Assembly: GCA_002081555.1 (NCBI GenBank)
Contig: MZNV01001241.1
Location: forward strand, 1 to 64,000
Direction of reading: 5' to 3'
DNA length: 64,000 bases
DNA from: Protostelium mycophagum
Taxonomy: Eukaryota > Evosea > Variosea > Protosteliida > Protosteliaceae
How positions within the stretch are numbered: position 1 is the first letter of the stretch; each line of letters starts with the position of its first letter. Positions 24,079 to 36,856 of the stretch are shown one piece after another. Under the pieces are notes generated by a model. It was given only the letters and a program-made list of their open reading frames with translations. It was not told the origin of the DNA and ran no database searches. The position numbers and the translations under genes are program-made.

Positions 24079-27000
24079 ATGGAGGTCGATCGGACTTTCT
24101 CATTGCGGAGTTCACACGCTTCAGTTTCCACACAGAAATCTTCACCGCAGTCGATCAATCGCAAATCTTTAGACTCTTCCCGTAAAGCCAATTACCTCGC
24201 ATTATTGCAGGATCCGTCTGCAGAATCACACTCTCCACCTCGTTTAGAACCCGTCGAATTGAAACCCATCACATCTCCATCCTCGCCAGCGACCCCTCAT
24301 GAATTGAAGGAATCACCGAGGATATCATTTGGATTGTATGAAAGGTATCTTTCAGAAAAGAACGAGAATTCACAACAATATGAATTGTTGAAAAAGAGGA
24401 CAAGAGATTTGGAACTCAAATTGGTCAAAGCGAATGATCTCAGCTCATCTATCGCCAAAGAGATCACCACAGAGGTGAGATCACATCACACTTTGTCGGC
24501 AATCATCTGAAGGCTGTTTAGAACAGAAGGGTGGTAGAACTGACAGATTATTTAAACAAGACAAGGATGACAGTAGACTATTATGATAGAAAATTAACAT
24601 ACCAAAAAGACGCTGAGCAAACAGAGAACGATACAATGCTGGTATGGAATCTCGTGCATTATTTTTGTTGTACAAATCGGTGATATATTTATTAATCTTT
24701 CTCTGATCGAAAATCTATTTTAATTTTAATGGACAAAAACACTATTTTATCAAATGGATCAGATATTTAATCCGGTTAGCTGACGCGAACATTGCTATTG
24801 CAACCGCAAACTCTACTGAAGAATAATCACTGAGAATAAACAGAGTACAAAAGTGGAAGTTGAACAAACATTGAATATGGCCACCACAGAACTCACTTCC
24901 ATCGACTCCCGCAACAGAGCATTTGAAATCAAATTAAACACGGCGACGCGAGAAGCCCAAGAGCTTCAAGAGTTCGTGAATAATTTGAAAATTGAAGGGG
25001 ACAATAGTCAGTCCATACACAAGACGCAACTAGCAGAGGTAATTAAATCCTAACACTCGGAAAAAGACCTTTATCCACTTAAACAATTTCGATTTGAATC
25101 TCAGATCGCCGGAAAATGAATGTTGAATAGACACATAAAGATATCAGGTTTCTGAGCATATCGAGACACTACAAAAAGGCATCAACACCATGGAGGGAGA
25201 GATAGAGCATCTCAGCGAGACACAAGGAGCCTTAGAATCGTATTTGTCATCTGTCAAAGCAGAAATGATGTCCTTAGCCCAACAATTGGAGAGGTCGGAG
25301 GCGGCAAAGGTGAAGCCTGCTCCCACAAAACAAGAGACGGATGCAACGAATGAGCAATTGCCATATCCTGTGGGAGAGGTGGGTCACCAGAATTTTACTA
25401 CATTTTACATCATAGACGCAAATCAAGATCCTCAAAACCCAAAGAAAAATGATGTTTCTATTTTTGAACATAATATAACATATGTGGTTCACCTCGTAGC
25501 GAGTTCATTTGTCTCGCTTTCTGATGACATCAGGTCACAGTTGCTTTTTGTGATATAGAAGATGCCGTCATTCTTTGGGAGAATTTCTCTGAAGTGATGA
25601 TCCTTGTAATCGAAATTTATAACAAAATTCTGCGGGATCAACTCGCCCTGACCAACGGATACGAGGTGTGAAATATAATAAGAATTGTCTATATTGAAAA
25701 GAATAGGTCAAGTCTGAGGCTGAGATCTTCATGGCTGCGTTCAGAAGCCCATTAGACTGTCTAAAATGGGCGCATTTGGTGCAGGAAGCGTTGATTATGG
25801 CATCCTGGCCTGAAAAACTACTCGCCTGGGAGAAATGTTCGAAAAAGGTCAAATATTAGCATTATGTGTCAATAGGTGTCAAACTGACATCGTGACAGCT
25901 GTCACCCGACGGAAGAATTTTGTTCCGTGGAGCGAGAGTAAGGATGGGATTCCACATGGGGTACCCCGAAGCGAAAATGCACCCAGTCACGGGTCGTGTT
26001 GATTATTTTGGTCCGGACGTCAATAAGACAGCCCGTATTGCGGGTCTAGCCCACGGCGGTCAGATTTTGACGGTGATTAATATTTCCATGATGATGTTGA
26101 TGACGTGTACAGGGAGAGAGGCTGGGAAGACAATTCACGGGCACGCCTGAACTGGCAGTTACGTATAAAATACAGGCTTTAGGCAGGTATACTCTGAGAG
26201 GTGTTGGGGTAAGTAAAAGTGGATTAATATTCCTACTATAAAACATGATACATTGTGGCTATGTCTTTCAGAATATAAAAACCTGATGTGCATAGGAAGA
26301 CGAAACACTTTATCAAATTCTGCCGAGAACTTTGGCAGATAGAACTTTCCCCACACCAGTCAACAACGGTAAAGATGTCAACCTTCATGAAAAACTACTG
26401 AATCGAAAGGCTCGTCCTCAATCATCAGTGTAAGATCTAAAATTCGACTTGTCGAAGTCATCGAATTTACAACGTTGTAGAGAGGGAGAAGGTAACAGTA
26501 GTGAGGAAGAGAAAGAAGAACCAAAGGGTGATGTAGAAAATGTCATGAAGGAGGTGAAATCCCGCCCATTTGAATCATTTGAAATTCAAACTCCATTCCT
26601 GATGAGGTCAGGTGGGAAATTTGGTAGCGGATATCGAGACGACTTTGAAAAACCACGTCGCTGACCGCGAGCCACCACAAGAGAATCCACAAGTCAAAAA
26701 GAAGCAACTTTTAACCGAAGACCTTGCCCGATTGACTACAGAGCACAGTAAGTACCCGTTCAATTTCCCTCCCATGCGGCAGAGCCACAACTAACGATCT
26801 ACAACGGTGTTTATTCAACCCAGCCACGATAAAAGAAGCGATCATGCAACTTAAGAAAGAGAAGAATATGTTTATGAGGAAGGAGAAAGTCTTGAAAGAA
26901 GAGCTCGTTGGTACTTATGAGCAGAAGTTTCAACTGGAAGATAGAGTCAGGATGTTTGTCAAAGAGAGGATGGAGAAGGAGATGGCTATTGAGAAGACAT

Positions 27001-28951
27001 ACAAGAACATCGACTCTCTTGTAGAGATACAACAGCATATGCAACAACAGATGGCAGAAACGAAGAGAAATAAGGTGACGTCATATTTGGTCATCTCCAT
27101 AGCAACAGAAGTGACTGAGTGTAGATGAACATGGCGAAGCGATTGAAATATTACTCTACGGAGATTAATGAGAGCAGAATCAACACCATTAAAGAGAAGA
27201 TGATGACCTTGGAATCCGAATTACGACGGACCGAGATGTACAAAGAACTGAGAGGAAAGCACCTGCGCTCGATCGAGCGTCTCATCATCATCGTCAATGG
27301 AGGCGAAGACAAGGTACATCATCTCCATGTCTCCACAAACTCAATCTATGCAGTCAGTGGACGAAGTCGAAACCCCCAGAGGCGGTAACACCATGAGAGG
27401 AGAGACAAAGCCGAAGACTCCTGTGGCGATATTTAGAAGTAAAATCGCAGGAAGCGGCTTGAACAGCGGTATGAACAGCGGAAATTCCACACCAAAAGAC
27501 AGAGATCAAGATCCCAAAGAGGTGAATTATACATATGTAAAGATGTTGACAGTGAGTCTTCAGGCAGCGGAAGCTGAAGCAGAGAATATCGCTGAGCTAC
27601 AGGTGCAATATGAACAGACTAGAAGGGAGAGAGAGATGTACAGCATGCATTTGTCTATCTTAGAAGATTACTTCAAAAGTCTTGACGGTAATCATCGCGT
27701 CATCTTGATGTTTTGCTGATGATGGTGAGGAATGAAGCCAGAAACTCAACCCGAATTTAACGCTGGTGGGAGTACACCACACACGTCACGGCCCATGGAG
27801 AGGAAAGATGTTCCAGAACTTCAAGAAGAGAAGAAATCCTTGTTGCACCAGATCACAGTTGCAAAGACCGAGAGGGACATTATCAAGAAACAACTGACAG
27901 ACCTTCACGCTCAGGTTCTGTTCCCAGTAAATTTTGCTCTTTAAAGACTGAAAGAATGCGCAGGTCAGTTTGGAGAAGGCGAGGAAGATGAAAGCCTTAG
28001 AGAGGATCAAGGTCCAAGTGAATTGGGCAGCAAAATTACACATGTACTGGCGTGAACTGATCATCAATGAATACAAGACCGGTGGTGCAGCGGACGCCCA
28101 GATTGACAACAAGTGAATAATTCAAGTGATGGTTATTGATTGATCGCTCAGCAGGAATGACATCAAGTCGCGATCAATGACAAACCTTTCATTGCCCAGC
28201 CCATCGCATGGTGATTAATTTAACTTTGCGACATCCTCTCATTGGTACAGGTCGAGAGCTCAGGATGTCAGCCTCTTCATTATCCGCATCGATGGATGTG
28301 GATCACCAATTCATCTTGAACATGCAGAATTCCATTGAGAGGCAAATTTTGGCAGGTCAACGATCTTTCGATCTAAACAATCATGCAACCTACATGAAGA
28401 AGGTCTTGCAGGGTGAAAAGGTGCTGTTTATTTTCATTATTTGACAACATGCTGACCTTTCATCAGCCTGATCTACCCCTTGATAACCTCCAAATGACAG
28501 CCATGCTGTTGACGACCAGTAAAAGGGTCAAAGCTGTACCCGAGCAAAATCAAGAAGGTGGTCCTCCAGGCTCGACCTCGCAGTCCACCGGTCAAGAGAA
28601 GCTTGGACATATACAACCAGGACAAGGACAAGGACAAGCCTCAACCAATATCAAGCAAAGGGGTGCATCTACTTCACACTCACAAGCGAATGCAGATAAG
28701 ACCATGAGTGAGTGACAATCAAGATGAATATTGCTGATGGTTTCGCAGGGACTTCCATTGGACAGACCACTTCAAAAGAGTCCGTTGATGACGATGACGA
28801 CGGTGAGATAATCACTGATAAAATGGCTTTCTAACGCCTCACAGACGGACCACCAAGAAGGGGAGGAGGTGGAGGAGCAATGATCAGTTTGGGTGGGAGC
28901 CTGATGAAAATCACTGGACAGAGGATGGCTGTCAGCGAGAAGAGAAAGTAG
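24079..28951 (+). CDS. Coiled-coil protein with degenerate class III nucleotidyl cyclase domain
   Basis: A long multi-exon protein. A Ser/Pro-rich head (from ATG 24079) leads into coiled coils (24.3-25.4 kb). A class III adenylate/guanylate cyclase homology domain follows (25.5-26.4 kb), then more coiled coils (26.4-28.1 kb) and a Gly/Gln-rich tail ending at 28951. Cyclase features include VTVAFCDIEDAVILWENF with the first metal Asp, VRMGFHMGYPEAKMHP, VDYFGPDVNKTARI, AHGGQIL and LGRYTLRGVG. The usual T-E-G-D-x-F, with the second metal-binding Asp, reads S-E-A-E-I-F (codons 25719-25724). The domain is therefore probably weak or inactive, perhaps a regulatory pseudo-cyclase. Introns contain the CTACAAC word (26474 as acceptor, 26798 internal) and CRE-like TGACGTCA (27076). 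Confidence 0.82.
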
Positions 28952-29182
28952 AAGATAACTGTGATTTGTACGTATAAAGAGGAGATGCGACTGCAGCAAA
29001 TGGCTTCTTGACCATTTTATTCTTCATTCGTTAACTTCATGGTTCGATTCATGGTGAAACTTCTTCGCTCTCGTGGTCAATCGATCTTGTTGACATCTCT
29101 ATGGTGATGCGTCGATGCTCGTCCTTCCATGTCTTTGTTTTCCGATGATGTTATCGTTTTGTATTGAATGCTGAGTAGTTCT
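28952..29182. other. Short convergent spacer
   Basis: Spacer between the cyclase-like gene (+) and an unresolved minus-strand gene. No features seen. Confidence 0.4.
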
Positions 29183-29832
29183 CTAAATGAGTCGGATCCT
29201 GCGCGCGTCCTGTTGTTGGCAGCTGTCGGACCAATCCATTACTCTCTTGTTGACGTTCTGTTGCATGACAAAGAGGTTGGCAATCCTCTCTTCCACAGGT
29301 GTATGCGCCTGAAAGTTGAATGGCGTCGCTCTCCTCAACTTCTTAGAAGGTTCTCCGAGTTGGACAATCATGCTGTGTGTCTGTTGTTGTACCATCTTCT
29401 CTTCTTGTCTTTGTTAAATCTGATGTCGAGCCTTTCCTCATCTCTCACAGGGAAGAGGCCAGCCGTCTTGCCCTATGGCCTCCTTAATAGACACATCAGC
29501 CAAGATTTTTCTGAGATTTCTGCGAATTCTCGTAATAGAGGGTCACCATAGGGATGACAAGTAGTGCCGAAACAGGGTTACACGACCCTGAAAGTCTGAT
29601 TTCGGAAGGCTGAGGTCCCTCAGCAAAGACACAAAGTCAGGCCGTCCCTGCTACAAAAATGGAGTTAGGAGGGGACAGGTATTACTAACCATGTCCTTGC
29701 GCTCGAGCCTGAGCCGAAAGATTGGTTCTATCTCTTTATGATGCCGTCAGAGCCCTCAGCCTCATTTTGGGCAAGTTGTAGTGTATGCAGGAAGTCGGAG
29801 AATTGTGGATTTAAAATAACTGAAATGCGCAT
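29183..29832 (-). CDS. Hypothetical spliced gene, exons not fully resolved
   Basis: Several minus-strand segments look coding. A candidate start at 29832 (MRISVILNPQFSDFLHTLQL) is followed by EIEPIFRLRLERKDM near 29710. GRPDFVSLLRDLSLPKSDFQ lies near 29640, LADVSIKEAIGQDGWPLP near 29490, and the last exon ends ARRIRLI with stop 29183-29185. A 40-nt intron, GTTAGT...TTTGTAG, fits between the second and third pieces. Other junctions are uncertain, so the product is incomplete. No family recognised. Confidence 0.4.
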
Positions 29833-30847
29833 CTGCTACCGAATTTCAGCGAGATCTCGAAGCTTCCAAGAGGTGGTTCGAAAACCCAAATACAATATGT
29901 CAGATTCTTTGACATGTCGACATGCCAGAAAATTGATGGTTCTTGTCCTAGAATCAGAACTGGAACGAATTTCTTCAAGCACCTGCCAATGATCACATCT
30001 GTCGCGTGTGACCACACATGATATAAACGTCGTACAACCTTAGGAGATGAACTGCCACACACAGTTTGGGTTCACAGGCACACAAACAATATTGTTTGTG
30101 AATATTGTTTGTGTTTGCCTTCGAATTTAAAAGTATTTTTTTTTAGAAATAGAATTTTGATGTGTCAGCGCACACGAATTTGTACACCAGCTACCGTATA
30201 TACGGTAATAGTAACGTGTTGCTCACAGCAACGGATTGGTTCTCACTGAAAATATCCAATTAATGTCCTTGGTCTGGCGAGGCTTCCAGTAGTTATTAAT
30301 AGCCTCACATCCATCCAACAAACATAATCTTTTTCCGCAGAGAACAGATTTATTAATTTATTTAGAGCTTGTGCAGCTGAATCATTCGCCTCATATGAAT
30401 ATTAATATAAATTATAAAAAAACCCTACAATGTATTAATATAATTTTCCAAGGTGGAGCGATTTATATATTTATTTGAGATTTTGATGAATCTCTGAGAA
30501 AGAAAGCTGGTGCGCCGGGATCACTTTTGGCGGAGTTTCATTTCTCTGAGCACCAAAGTTCACGGTTTTACCGATGAATTTATCCGGTCAACGCGGGTCC
30601 AAGTTAATCCTGCGGAGAAACAATTTATCCGCCCACAATGTCTTTGACCACGTTGACCTCTTCTGTCCAAAGCACAAAGAAACCAATTCCATCACGATGA
30701 CCTCTTTCCATTATCTAAACTGCAACAACATTTCCGCGGAATCTCTTCACACTTCATTTTTTTCGGGGTGGATGTTACGTATTCACTGTAGACGAGTCTT
30801 TTTACGTACGCACTCTCCTCATTCCGCGTGGAACAATCAACGCAAGC
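29833..30847. other. Spacer upstream of transketolase, with hairpins
   Basis: No supportable gene. It contains an imperfect 45-nt hairpin (30076-30120) with arms of about 17-19 nt built from CACAAACAATATT. It also has a perfect 16-bp palindrome, TACCGTATATACGGTA, at 30192-30207, then AT-rich sequence and the presumed transketolase promoter. Confidence 0.6.
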
Positions 30848-33685
30848 ATGGAACAGAAGGCAATCAACACAATCCGATTACTCGCTGCCGATACCGTTCA
30901 GAAGGCTTCCAGCGGTCATCCTGGTGCCCCAATGGGTATGGCCCCCATGGCTTACACATTATGGACCAGATACTTGAAGTACTCACCAAGCAACCCTCGC
31001 TGGGTATGTCCTCACATGTGACTCGATCTGATCTCTCTACAGGCTGGCAGAGACAGATTTGTGTTGTCTAACGGTCACGCTTGTGCTCTTCAGTACTCCC
31101 TCCTTCATCTTACTGGATTCGAGGAATTCAGCATGGACGAGCTGAAGAAGTTCCGTCAGATTGGCTCTAAGTGAGTTTTCTCTCTATTACAAACATGATC
31201 TAAAAGAGATCAGGACTCCAGGACACCCTGAGAGCGCCTTCTGCAATGGAGGTATTGAGGTCAGCACTGGTCCTCTTGGACAAGGTGCGTAGATCTTCCA
31301 CTTTCAAAAAATGTGATCCATCTCATCCTCTTCAGGTATCTCAAATGCCGTCGGTCTCGCCGCTGCTGAGGCTCATTTGGCCGCAGTCTTCAACAAGCCA
31401 GGATTCAACATCGTGGACAACTACACCTACGTGTTCTGTGGAGATGGTTGTCTCCAAGAGGGTGTCTCTAACGAGGCCTCTTCCCTCGCCGGACATCTCG
31501 GTCTTGGCAAACTGATCGTCCTCTACGACGACAACAAGATCACCATCGACGGAGAGACAGAGTTGTCCTTCACAGAAGATGTGTTGGCCAGATACGCCGC
31601 TCTCGGCTGGCACACAGACCACGTCGATGACGGAGATCACGACATCAACGCCATCGGCGCGGCCATTGAAAGAGCTAAGGCTGTTACCGACAAGCCCACC
31701 ATCATCAAAGTCCGGTATGTCTTGTCGAATGAAAAGATCGAAACGAGATCATTCTGATGTGGACACAGCACCACCATTGGATACGGATCTAAGAACCAAG
31801 GATTAGAGAAGGTTCACGGTGCTGCTCTTGGAAACGAGGATATCCAACAGATCAAGAAGAAGTGGGGATTCAACCCTGATGAGACTTTCTCCGTGGCCCC
31901 AGAAGTCCTCGCTCACTTCCGCGAGCAGGTAACTCTTGCTTTACATTCGAACCACATATCATATTTTGATATCACAGATCGAAGAATGATCTCGTGATCA
32001 TATGTGGCAAAGCCAAGATAAAGTTAAGAGTGGCGTCTCTAACCTTCACAGGTCGAGAAGGGAAAGAAGGCAGAACAAGCATGGAACGACCTCTTCAAGG
32101 CTTACTCTGAGAAGTACCCCGCAGAGGCCAAGGAGTTCACCAGAAGAATGGTTAGTCCTTTCCCGCGCTTTTTTCTGACTCGTTGTAGAGCGGAAAACTC
32201 CCCGAAAACTGGAAGGCCGCCCTCCCCACCTGGAAACCCACCGACCCCGAGAAGGGAACCAGACAATTCTCCGAGACTGTCATCACAAAATTATCCGAGG
32301 TCATCCCCGAGTTGGTCGGAGGGTCTGCAGATCTTAACCCCTCTTGCCTCACTTACCTCAAGTGCTCAAAGGACTTCCAGAAGGTGCGATTGTACACACC
32401 GTTGTAGTGCGCTTGTACACCACAATAACAATCTGCGGCAAATCCGCACCTTTACAAAAAATTTCAGAAAAAATTCGCGGAAATTTCTGAGAAAAATCAG
32501 GGAACCGAGGAGGGCAGAAATTTCAGGTTTGGAGTGAGAGAGCACGGAATGGCCGCTTTCCTCAACGGACTTGCCGCATACGGTGGACTCATCCCCTTTG
32601 GCTCCACCTTCCTCAACTTTATCGGGTAGATCTCATACCTTCTCCAAGATCTACAGATCTTTTTGGATTTTCATCGAAATTATGAGAGTCTCTGAATGTG
32701 GGTAGATACGCCATGGGAGCAGTGCGTCTCTCTGCAATCTCCGACTTGGGAGTTTTGTACATCATGACACACGACTCCATCGGTCTTGGAGAAGACGGAC
32801 CCACCCATCAGCCCATAGAATCACTCCAGATGCTCAGAGCTCTCCCCGGTACGTAACCCGAAATTTCCGCGAATTTCGCTGAATCTTCCCAGGTATCAAC
32901 GTCTTGAGACCTGGAGACGGTAACGAGACCTCCGGAGCTTACGCCGTTGCCATTGAGCACAGGCACAGACCCAGCGTTTTGGCCTTTTCAAGACAGACAT
33001 GCGCCAACCTCCCCGGCACCTCTATAGAGGGTGTGTTCAAGGGTGCCTACATCGTCAAGGATGCTGAGGGTGGAAAGCCCCAGGTGATTCGGTTGTCATA
33101 GTGACGGTTGATGACGTGTACAGGTTACCATCGTTGCATCTGGATCTGAATTGTCTCTTGCATACAAGGCTGCCGAGCAACTCACCGACCTCAAGGTGAT
33201 TTAATTTTTTTCTGAATATATCGTTGTAGATTGACACCACCAGGTCCGTGTCGTCTCCATGCCAACCTGGGAGTTGTTCAGAGAACAATCTCAAGAATAC
33301 CAACAGTCCGTCTTCTTGGACGGTGTCCCGGTATTGGCCGTAGAAGCCGCCTCCTTTGTGGGATGGAGAGAGTACTCCCACGCTGTCATCGCTATGAATT
33401 CTTTCGGTACTTCCGGTCCCTACAAGGACGTCCTTAAGAAGTACGGATTCACCGCCGAGAATGTCGCTGAGAAGGCCAGAAAGGTGAAACTCTACAGAGT
33501 GTTTATTTACGCGTTTGGGCTGTGCCGCACCAAAATTGTATTTTTGTAATCGAAAACATCAACAAGATGTATCTGCGAAGAGCGTATTTGGACAAAATGA
33601 TGATTGAGATACTGAGATATTGCAGGTGTTCGAGTACTACCAGAAGGTGCCCGCACACAACCTCATCACACGTGTCCCCTTTTAA
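30848..33685 (+). CDS. Transketolase
   Basis: Thiamine-diphosphate enzyme of the pentose phosphate pathway. The start at 30848 reads [20 protein letters not shown], then [16 protein letters not shown]. The TPP motif [15 protein letters not shown] with downstream DDNKITIDG lies near 31440-31550. The catalytic-loop segments [20 protein letters not shown] near 32530 and [16 protein letters not shown] near 32770 are intact. The end is ITRVPF with stop 33683-33685. About a dozen short introns. The intron at 32152-32188 ends in CGTTGTAG joined directly to SGKLPENWK. Two others carry the same word internally (32404, with T after the core, and 33223). Codon use is rich in C-ending codons, as expected for a highly expressed gene. 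Confidence 0.95.
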
Positions 33686-34351
33686 CTCTAAAAATATACT
33701 CTATGACCGTCACTGATCTATTCTTATTTTGGAATTCATTTCAGCAGTGCAGTTCCAGTCTCGCGATTATCTGCGTCTTGAGTCATAAGAGTGGCTGGTC
33801 CTGTCGTTGCTATGTTGTTTGTTGTCTGATAGAGACAGAAGACCTCGTCTCAGCAGAGGAAATGGAGGAACATGAAGAAGAGAGCAGAATATTCATGTCT
33901 CAAGCTCTGTGACATCATCTCCCACATGACCATATCGCAGCATCATTACAAGAAACATCCGAACTTCTTGTGAAATGTCTGTGGGGCATAATAACATCGT
34001 TCTTTATCCTTAAAATAATAATTTTATTATTTTATATGTCTATAATTCATCGGTGATAAAAAACAAGCCCTAAGAGGGTGAGATATGAAAGGAAAATTGC
34101 TTGTTTTTAACAGATTATTGCCGTGCTAAAACCAAAGAAATTTGTGTAAAATAAATAGAAATCATAATATGAATTCTTATTAGAGTATGACACTCCAAAT
34201 CCAAGAATTGCACAAGTTGGGTCACAGATGATATGTATTTATTTTATAGCTTTATATGCTATAAATTTTACTTTCTCCTGTGATGTGCAGACGGATGAAT
34301 GTCCCAAAACCGCGATTGATTTCACGCACCAGAGAAGCAAAACAGCAAAAG
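33686..34351. other. AT-rich spacer downstream of transketolase
   Basis: No supportable gene. A 70-residue open frame at 33703-33912 (+) has no family features. A 10-bp inverted repeat (AAAAACAAGC near 34058 and GCTTGTTTTT near 34099) could form a hairpin. Confidence 0.4.
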
Positions 34352-34437
34352 TCCCAACACCCGGACTCGAACCAGGAACCTATAGATGACAGCTGACCTA
34401 CTACAGTCTACCGCGCTACCAATTGCGCCATGTCGGG
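34352..34437 (-). tRNA. tRNA-Tyr (GUA) with intron, copy 1
   Basis: The minus strand gives an acceptor stem CCCGACA paired with TGTTGGG plus discriminator A. The D-arm is GCGC-AATTGGTA-GCGC, the anticodon stem GTAGA/TCTAT with GTA in CTGTAG, and the T-arm CCTGG-TTCGAGT-CCGGG. About 13 extra nucleotides (TAGGTCAGCTGTC) follow the base after the anticodon, the canonical position for the tRNA-Tyr intron. The 5' flank carries two copies of GTTGTAGAT (34439 and 34459). Confidence 0.95.
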
Positions 34438-34868
34438 GGTTGTAGATCGTCAACAACCGTTGTAGATGGTACCTACCATGATGCAAGCGACTTGTCGGCT
34501 CCGTCTAGTCACCACGCGATCAGGTCATGAGTGGACTCTTTCATACCCAGTGGACTCTTGTTATAGATTCACCGTGAAGGAATAACTCACAGATAAGGAA
34601 GCCATCAAGCCCAATAGACATCGCCTTGTGCTATACACCTACATGTGCCGGTTGCTGTGGCCATCCGAGTCTAAGAAAATGCCAGCCAGTTATCTTGACA
34701 ACTGAAGAAATTTAAATCCTTGTGGACGCATGAATCTCCCACTGAGAAAAAAATAGTAAAGATAATTTATATTTTGACATAAAAGAGACGAGGTACGTTT
34801 CTCTTGATGTTCTGTATAAGTTCTGATTACCTGGATTTTGCTCACCAGAGAAGCAAAATTAGCAAAAG

Positions 34869-34954
34869 TCCCAACACCCGGACTCGAACCAGGAACCTAT
34901 AGATGACAGCTGACCTACTACAGTCTACCGCGCTACCAATTGCGCCATGTCGGG
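34869..34954 (-). tRNA. tRNA-Tyr (GUA) with intron, copy 2
   Basis: Identical in body and intron to the copy at 34352-34437, 517 bp away. The flanks are also related: the downstream side shares CACCAGAGAAGCAAAA, and the 5' flank again has two GTTGTAGA words, at 34957 and 34977, with the same 20-bp spacing as in copy 1. This points to duplication of a unit larger than the tRNA. Confidence 0.95.
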
Positions 34955-35227
34955 GGGTTGTAGATCGGCAAACATCGTTGTAGACGGACAAAACTACAAG
35001 GTGGAGGTGAAGCAATCAGATAGTATGTAAGACAGATAATCAGGCGATATGGAGGATGGAAAGTTTGTTTTCGCTGTTGAAATATATTTCGGCATTTTTT
35101 TGTGTATTTTTGGTCATGATTGTGATAATATATTTTGAGCAATTAAAAATTATGCTTTGCAACAAACTGCACGAATTCTGAATGCTTTTAAATGGCTCAA
35201 ACCTAAAAACGGCAAAAAAGGAATGTG

Positions 35228-35298
35228 TTCCGTCACCGGGAGTCGAACCCGGGGCTCAGCGGTGAGAGCGCTGGATGTTACCGTTACACCATGACGGA
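35228..35298 (-). tRNA. tRNA-Glu (CUC)
   Basis: The acceptor stem is TCCGTCA/TGACGGA with discriminator A. The anticodon stem CAGCG/CGCTG closes the loop CTCTCAC, giving anticodon CTC. The T-arm is CCGGG-TTCGACT-CCCGG. No intron. The 5' flank has GGTTGTAGAC (complement of the word at 35307). Confidence 0.94.
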
Positions 35299-35604
35299 TT
35301 GGCTTGTCTACAACCAGACTAAATTGATCATTGATCATGATGCTTCATCATTATGCAGTGATCTGGTCCTAGATTGATTTTGGAGCTGAGTATTGGTCCT
35401 GTTTTGTCTCATACAGCTCCAAATGAGTCCACGTGATCGATGTTGATGCTATGATACATCCATTTGATTGTCTTAGAGGGGTTTTGAGTTTGTGCATAGC
35501 ACCAGTTCTTTGTGGCGAGCGGGAGCTACTCCGGTGTCAGGAGGAATCAATGTTTGAAAATGATTAAAAGATTAAAATGGATGAAAATGATCTGGATACG
35601 GTCT

Positions 35605-36128
35605 CTAACCGCTCAACGAGCTTTGAAGGATGCTGGAAGGTCTCACGGCACAACGTGATGGCCCAAACGCTTTCCATTGAGGAAATATGAAAGATATCTT
35701 CATCCTCCTTGCTTGAAAGTCTTCAGCATGGTCTTTTAAGTCTTGTAGGGGGTAGAATGGGTACTGGACAGGGTCAGACACTATCGTGAGCGAAAAAATG
35801 AGGTCATCTCCATTTCTCTCAAAATGAAGTTTATAGAAGGTACTACAAGGAGTAAGCTCTATTCCAAACCATATTAGCCTTCGGAGAGTGCCTGCCTTGT
35901 TGGAAACCGATTCCATATCAAAAATGAATTAAAGTAATCCAAAAACTTGATCTTGAATAGAAGGAAGAAAGAGGATGCATGCAGATAGGAAGGAAGATCT
36001 CTACCTCTTTCAGCCAACGGATGTCCTTGCGATGCGGTTGCGGTTAGGTGATCTGTGATGCAAAAAAATTTTCGGGATTCAAACGGATCTTTTTCCCGCC
36101 AATGAAATTCATGGTTGTAGAGCTGCAT
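35605..36128 (-). CDS. Hypothetical protein, probably two exons
   Basis: Two minus-strand open segments overlap in different frames and may be spliced. The first starts at 36128 (MQLYNHEFHWREKDPFESRK). The second ends at 35605 and includes FYKLHFERNGDDLIFSL and YPFYPLQDLKDHAEDF, which look like real protein rather than a shadow. The splice junction was not resolved and no family was recognised. A TTGGCGGGAAA word lies in the first segment. Confidence 0.4.
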
Positions 36129-36246
36129 TCAGTCCTCATCAGGACTCACAGAGATAAGATAATAATTTTCTATCCTCTTAATACCCAAGTCATATTTCTT
36201 CATCACAAAAGGAGCAAGAACGTGAGTCGTTTCGTCTTTATCGGTT

Positions 36247-36832
36247 TTATAAGTATATTCCTCCTTCAGAATCCATCTCTTCATTGTTTGTGGCGTCCTC
36301 TTTGGTGTCATCGTTACTCGGTGTTGTATGTTCGTGTTCCTTCTTCCATTTTTCGATCCATGCATACAACAGTTTGACCAATAATTCACTTCTCTGACCA
36401 GATCGATCAGAATACATTCTGAATAAGGATGCACCAGTATAACGTCGCACAACTTTGAGCACAATTTCGTTTTGCATACGTGCGGTATAAGAATAGATCG
36501 TGAAGAGACATACCTCTAAGACTTGATTATTCTCTTCGATTGATTCCTTATAAACCTACATCAGTTGATCAGAGACAATCACACGAGAAATATGAAGATG
36601 AACTCACTGGATCAGGATCTGTCTTGAAAAACTCTGACATTTGATCATTCGAGCTGTATAATCTTTTGATAGATGTTTCTAATCCTTGGATACGGAACAT
36701 GGCCTCTTCTGGTGATTGAGGTGGTTGGAAGCCCTTCTTTGCAGGTGCGGTTTGCTGTGGTGGTGGATCTCTGGGTCCTTCCCACTCACTCAGAAATACG
36801 CCCGGCATCACTTCTCTTTCTGGTCCCAACAT
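36247..36832 (-). CDS. Small acidic-tailed protein of unknown family
   Basis: ATG at 36832 opens MLGPEREVMPGVFLSEWEGP. It continues through GLETSIKRLYSSNDQMSEFF to TDPDP, then splices (intron about 36609-36561, ending TGTAG) to VYKESIEENNQVLE. From there it reads on without a break to EEMDSEGGIYL and the stop at 36247-36249. Length is about 180 residues. A helical middle (possible short coiled coil) and an Asp/Glu-rich tail are visible. Function unknown. Confidence 0.6.
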
Positions 36833-36856
36833 GGTAGCTGATATCGTCGTTCGTAT

